From positions 20,960,248-21,024,247 of the forward strand of contig NC_083651.1 in assembly GCF_963576545.1 (NCBI RefSeq): a stretch of 64,000 bases of DNA, in the 5' to 3' direction. The notes below the pieces were generated by a model. That model did not search any database. It saw only the letters and a list, made by a program, of their open reading frames with translations, and had not been told where the DNA came from. The position numbers and the translations under genes were made by a program. Position 1 is the stretch's first letter. Each line of letters starts with the position of its first letter. The stretch is from Limanda limanda (Eukaryota > Chordata > Actinopteri > Pleuronectiformes > Pleuronectidae). Of the stretch, positions 61,564-64,000 are shown piece by piece.

Positions 61564-64000
61564 GCTAGAAATGGATGGTAGATTTTAAAATAACAATCTT
61601 CTTCACTTCATCCGGCATCAACACACATCCGAGTTCTGAAGGACCCGTCTCTCTTCCTCTTTGACGTATAACAAAGTGTCTGTGGTCATTTCATAACATG
61701 ATGTTTCTCATCAGACATGTAGTGGTTTATGAATTTCCCATCATTGAAGTGTATTAATCAATTCAAATCATACAGTATGGCTGCAGCTTTTTATTTGTTT
61801 GTCTCCGCAGTCGTTCTATTAGCATTTTTTTTTCCGTTGCAGCTATCAAAAAGCATATCATTGAAAGCTCTTTGAACGCTGACAGTATGCTAATGCATAT
61901 TTCCCCTGAGTTGTCATTAAGCCCAGTGTACCTCTGAAAGGAGCTTCCCCCGCCAAAGGCTTGATGTGGCTTGAGTTATGCCCAGTGCTTGTACTCTGCT
62001 GTCAGTGCACTGCTCCGTTCAGTGTCACTTCGAGCTGTCAACGAGCACGGTGAATTATCACCGAAAGCAAAATCATTCATATGACATATTTATAAACTCA
62101 ATTTAAGAATTTGACTTTCATACAGTGATGAGTCTGACAATCACATTCAGTAAAAGGAAATCTTCTTTCAGAGATGTCCAGATAGAGAACATTGCCCCAA
62201 GCAAATGTATATAATGTCCAACTAAAGTTATGGCTCAGTGCAACATATTTTGAAACATTTGATGTATCAACATCTCTGTGTAGTAAATAACTGAGAGTAA
62301 AATCAAAGAAAAAAATACGATAATATCTTAAATATATGTTAAAATAAGTTTTTCTCATTTCTTAAAAATAAAAATACAATTTACTCGTAATTGTCTCAGC
62401 CAATGTTCTAACAATTTTAACAACTGATAAACTTTAACTTTCCTAATTTTCTCTGACTTACTCATCCTCCTCTATCCTTCCTCCTTCATCCCTCCCTGGT
62501 GTTTGTAACTCACCCATTTCCGGAATGCTTATTGTATTTTCCCAGATTAGATTGGTTAAATCTGACATGATTTACAACTCATGCAATTGTTCTGTGGGTT
62601 TCCTGGGCTTCTGAACCAGTGTTATGAAGTGAAGAAAAGCACCTTCAGTTAGTAAAGAAACCCTCTGTCTGAACGGGATAATTCTCAATGATTAATCCGC
62701 TATAGGTTCTGGTCAGAGTAAGATGGTGTCTGGGTCAGACCCGTACCGGGGTCTACCTATTAGTGACCTCTTCCTCGAGTACACCCTCTTTTTGAAGAGA
62801 AAATGTTCAAGACTACATTTTTTGGGAAAACATATTTGAGAGAATATTAATATTTTTAATAGCAGGATCTCTCCCTTGCAGAGCTGCAATGCTCAGCATG
62901 AAGTAAATCAACAGCATCTAAGATAATTTTCTCTGGCCTGGTTCACAAACATTTATCTTTTGCAAAAGCGAAAAACTTTAGTCTCCCTGCACCAGTTATG
63001 AGACAGGGGGCTTTACGACTCACATGCAACCTAAATGAAAAATAGCTAAAGTTAAGTTTAAAATTGGAACCTAAACTAGAAATAGCTTTTACACGATGCG
63101 GTTGTCCAGTCTTCCTGACCTTGACTATGTTCTTGACAGGTGAAACTTTTTTGTCCTGCTGATGGCTGTTGACCGTGCAGTAGAGATCAGCGGCCCCAGT
63201 CGTGAGGCCACTGCTAGTGAAAAATGAATGCCATCTGGAGGAGGCCAGGGAGGTCGCCGAGTGGGCATCAGCGAGCGGAGGGTGGGGGGGTCTTATTCAT
63301 GCAGGCACTGGCTGCGCCACAGCTCTACAATAACTGCAACTGACTCATTCAGTCACACTTAGCTGGTGTAGACAGGGAGACACATTTCTGTTATGTACCT
63401 GACAAGGTGCTAACAAGAAGGTTTGTTAATAGCACAGCATGTACAAAACCTGTGACTCTATATATTATCACTGGTTAATTTCTGTCTACAGTCAGACCGG
63501 AGAGATTGATTCCTCATCCTGTGATTTCTCGCAGTCAAACCCTGCATCTTAAATGAGTTCTATTCTTGCCAACATAGCAAGGCTTTGGTAAAGAAAATAT
63601 TGAATTTGAGCGAGGCTGCCATATTTAACTGTTCTCTGGAAAATATTGCACAAGCACAGGCATGTGCAATATTTGCATTAGAACGTCATCCACAGATGGA
63701 TTTTCTTTGTCTTTGTACTTTGTGCAGTATGATGCAATGACCTCAAATCTGTGGGTGAAGAGGCTGTTTGAGATCACATGTATCTGACTCGCTTTTGACA
63801 GCCCATTGTTCTTGTGGTCAGGCTCATTTTGTGTGTTTTTGATTAAAGTGTAATGATTAGAGATAATGCATCTTAGAGCACATCTGGGACTGAATTAAGG
63901 TTAAAGTTAGAAATAAGGTCAAGTTTGGCTTCAGTGTTTAAGGTTAGAATTCCAGGTCTATAAAGTATGTAAAGTCTATTGGGGATTGTCTGTGTGTGTG

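Larger units (their letters stand above)
54597..64000 (+). other. epha6: epha6 intron 3, first 9.4 kb
   Basis: The intron begins with donor gtgagt. Exon 4 of an Eph gene would begin by completing an Ala codon and encode more of the cysteine-rich EGF-like region. I searched for such wording after 54597 and saw none, so the intron continues past the window. It holds a CpG-rich block at about 60.0-60.9 kb, a GA repeat at 61528-61559, and an otherwise AT-rich unique sequence. Confidence 0.65.

Overview
This is vertebrate, almost certainly teleost fish, genomic DNA. It is AT-leaning, dense in (CA/TG)n microsatellites, and littered with short decayed transposon pieces of types familiar from fish: a CAGTG-ended hAT-like element, Tc1 terminal inverted repeats, retroposon tails ending in ATTGATTG or in TCAATAAAG plus a short repeat, and Rex1/L2-like LINE fragments. 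No prokaryotic gene organisation, rRNA, tRNA gene or CRISPR array is visible.

One protein-coding gene is supported: the 5' part of an Eph receptor tyrosine kinase on the + strand, best matched to ephrin type-A receptor 6 (epha6). Three coding exons lie in the window. Exon 1 (15158-15236) holds the start codon and signal peptide. Exon 2 (25607-25671) holds the first strand of the ephrin-binding domain. Exon 3 (53933-54596) holds nearly all the rest of that domain and the first part of the cysteine-rich region. The junctions are phase 1, 0 and 1, all splice sites are GT-AG, and the joined frame reads through without a stop. Introns 1 and 2 are about 10.4 and 28.3 kb, and intron 3 runs off the window. 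Fibronectin, transmembrane, kinase and SAM exons would lie beyond 64000.

Layout: 1-14600 is upstream intergenic DNA with repeat fragments and a roughly 690-bp element with terminal inverted repeats at 8578-9265. A CpG-rich promoter/5' UTR block at about 14620-15240 contains a short upstream ORF. Intron 1 has facing (CA)n and (TG)n tracts, a hAT-like element with a decayed 8-bp target duplication, and a perfect 17-bp hairpin. Intron 2 has very long TG tracts, a SINE-like repeat, a polypyrimidine tract, a 223-bp GATA array hung on a retroposon tail, a collapsed Tc1-like remnant, two LINE fragments and an 85-bp-period minisatellite. Intron 3 carries a CpG-rich block at about 60.0-60.9 kb that is probably a nonautonomous DNA transposon.

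I do not see a convincing undescribed multi-gene system. The more interesting signals are the uORF, the structured repeats, and several unique GC-richer noncoding blocks that could be conserved regulatory elements. Transposon family names come from remembered sequence features, not a database search.
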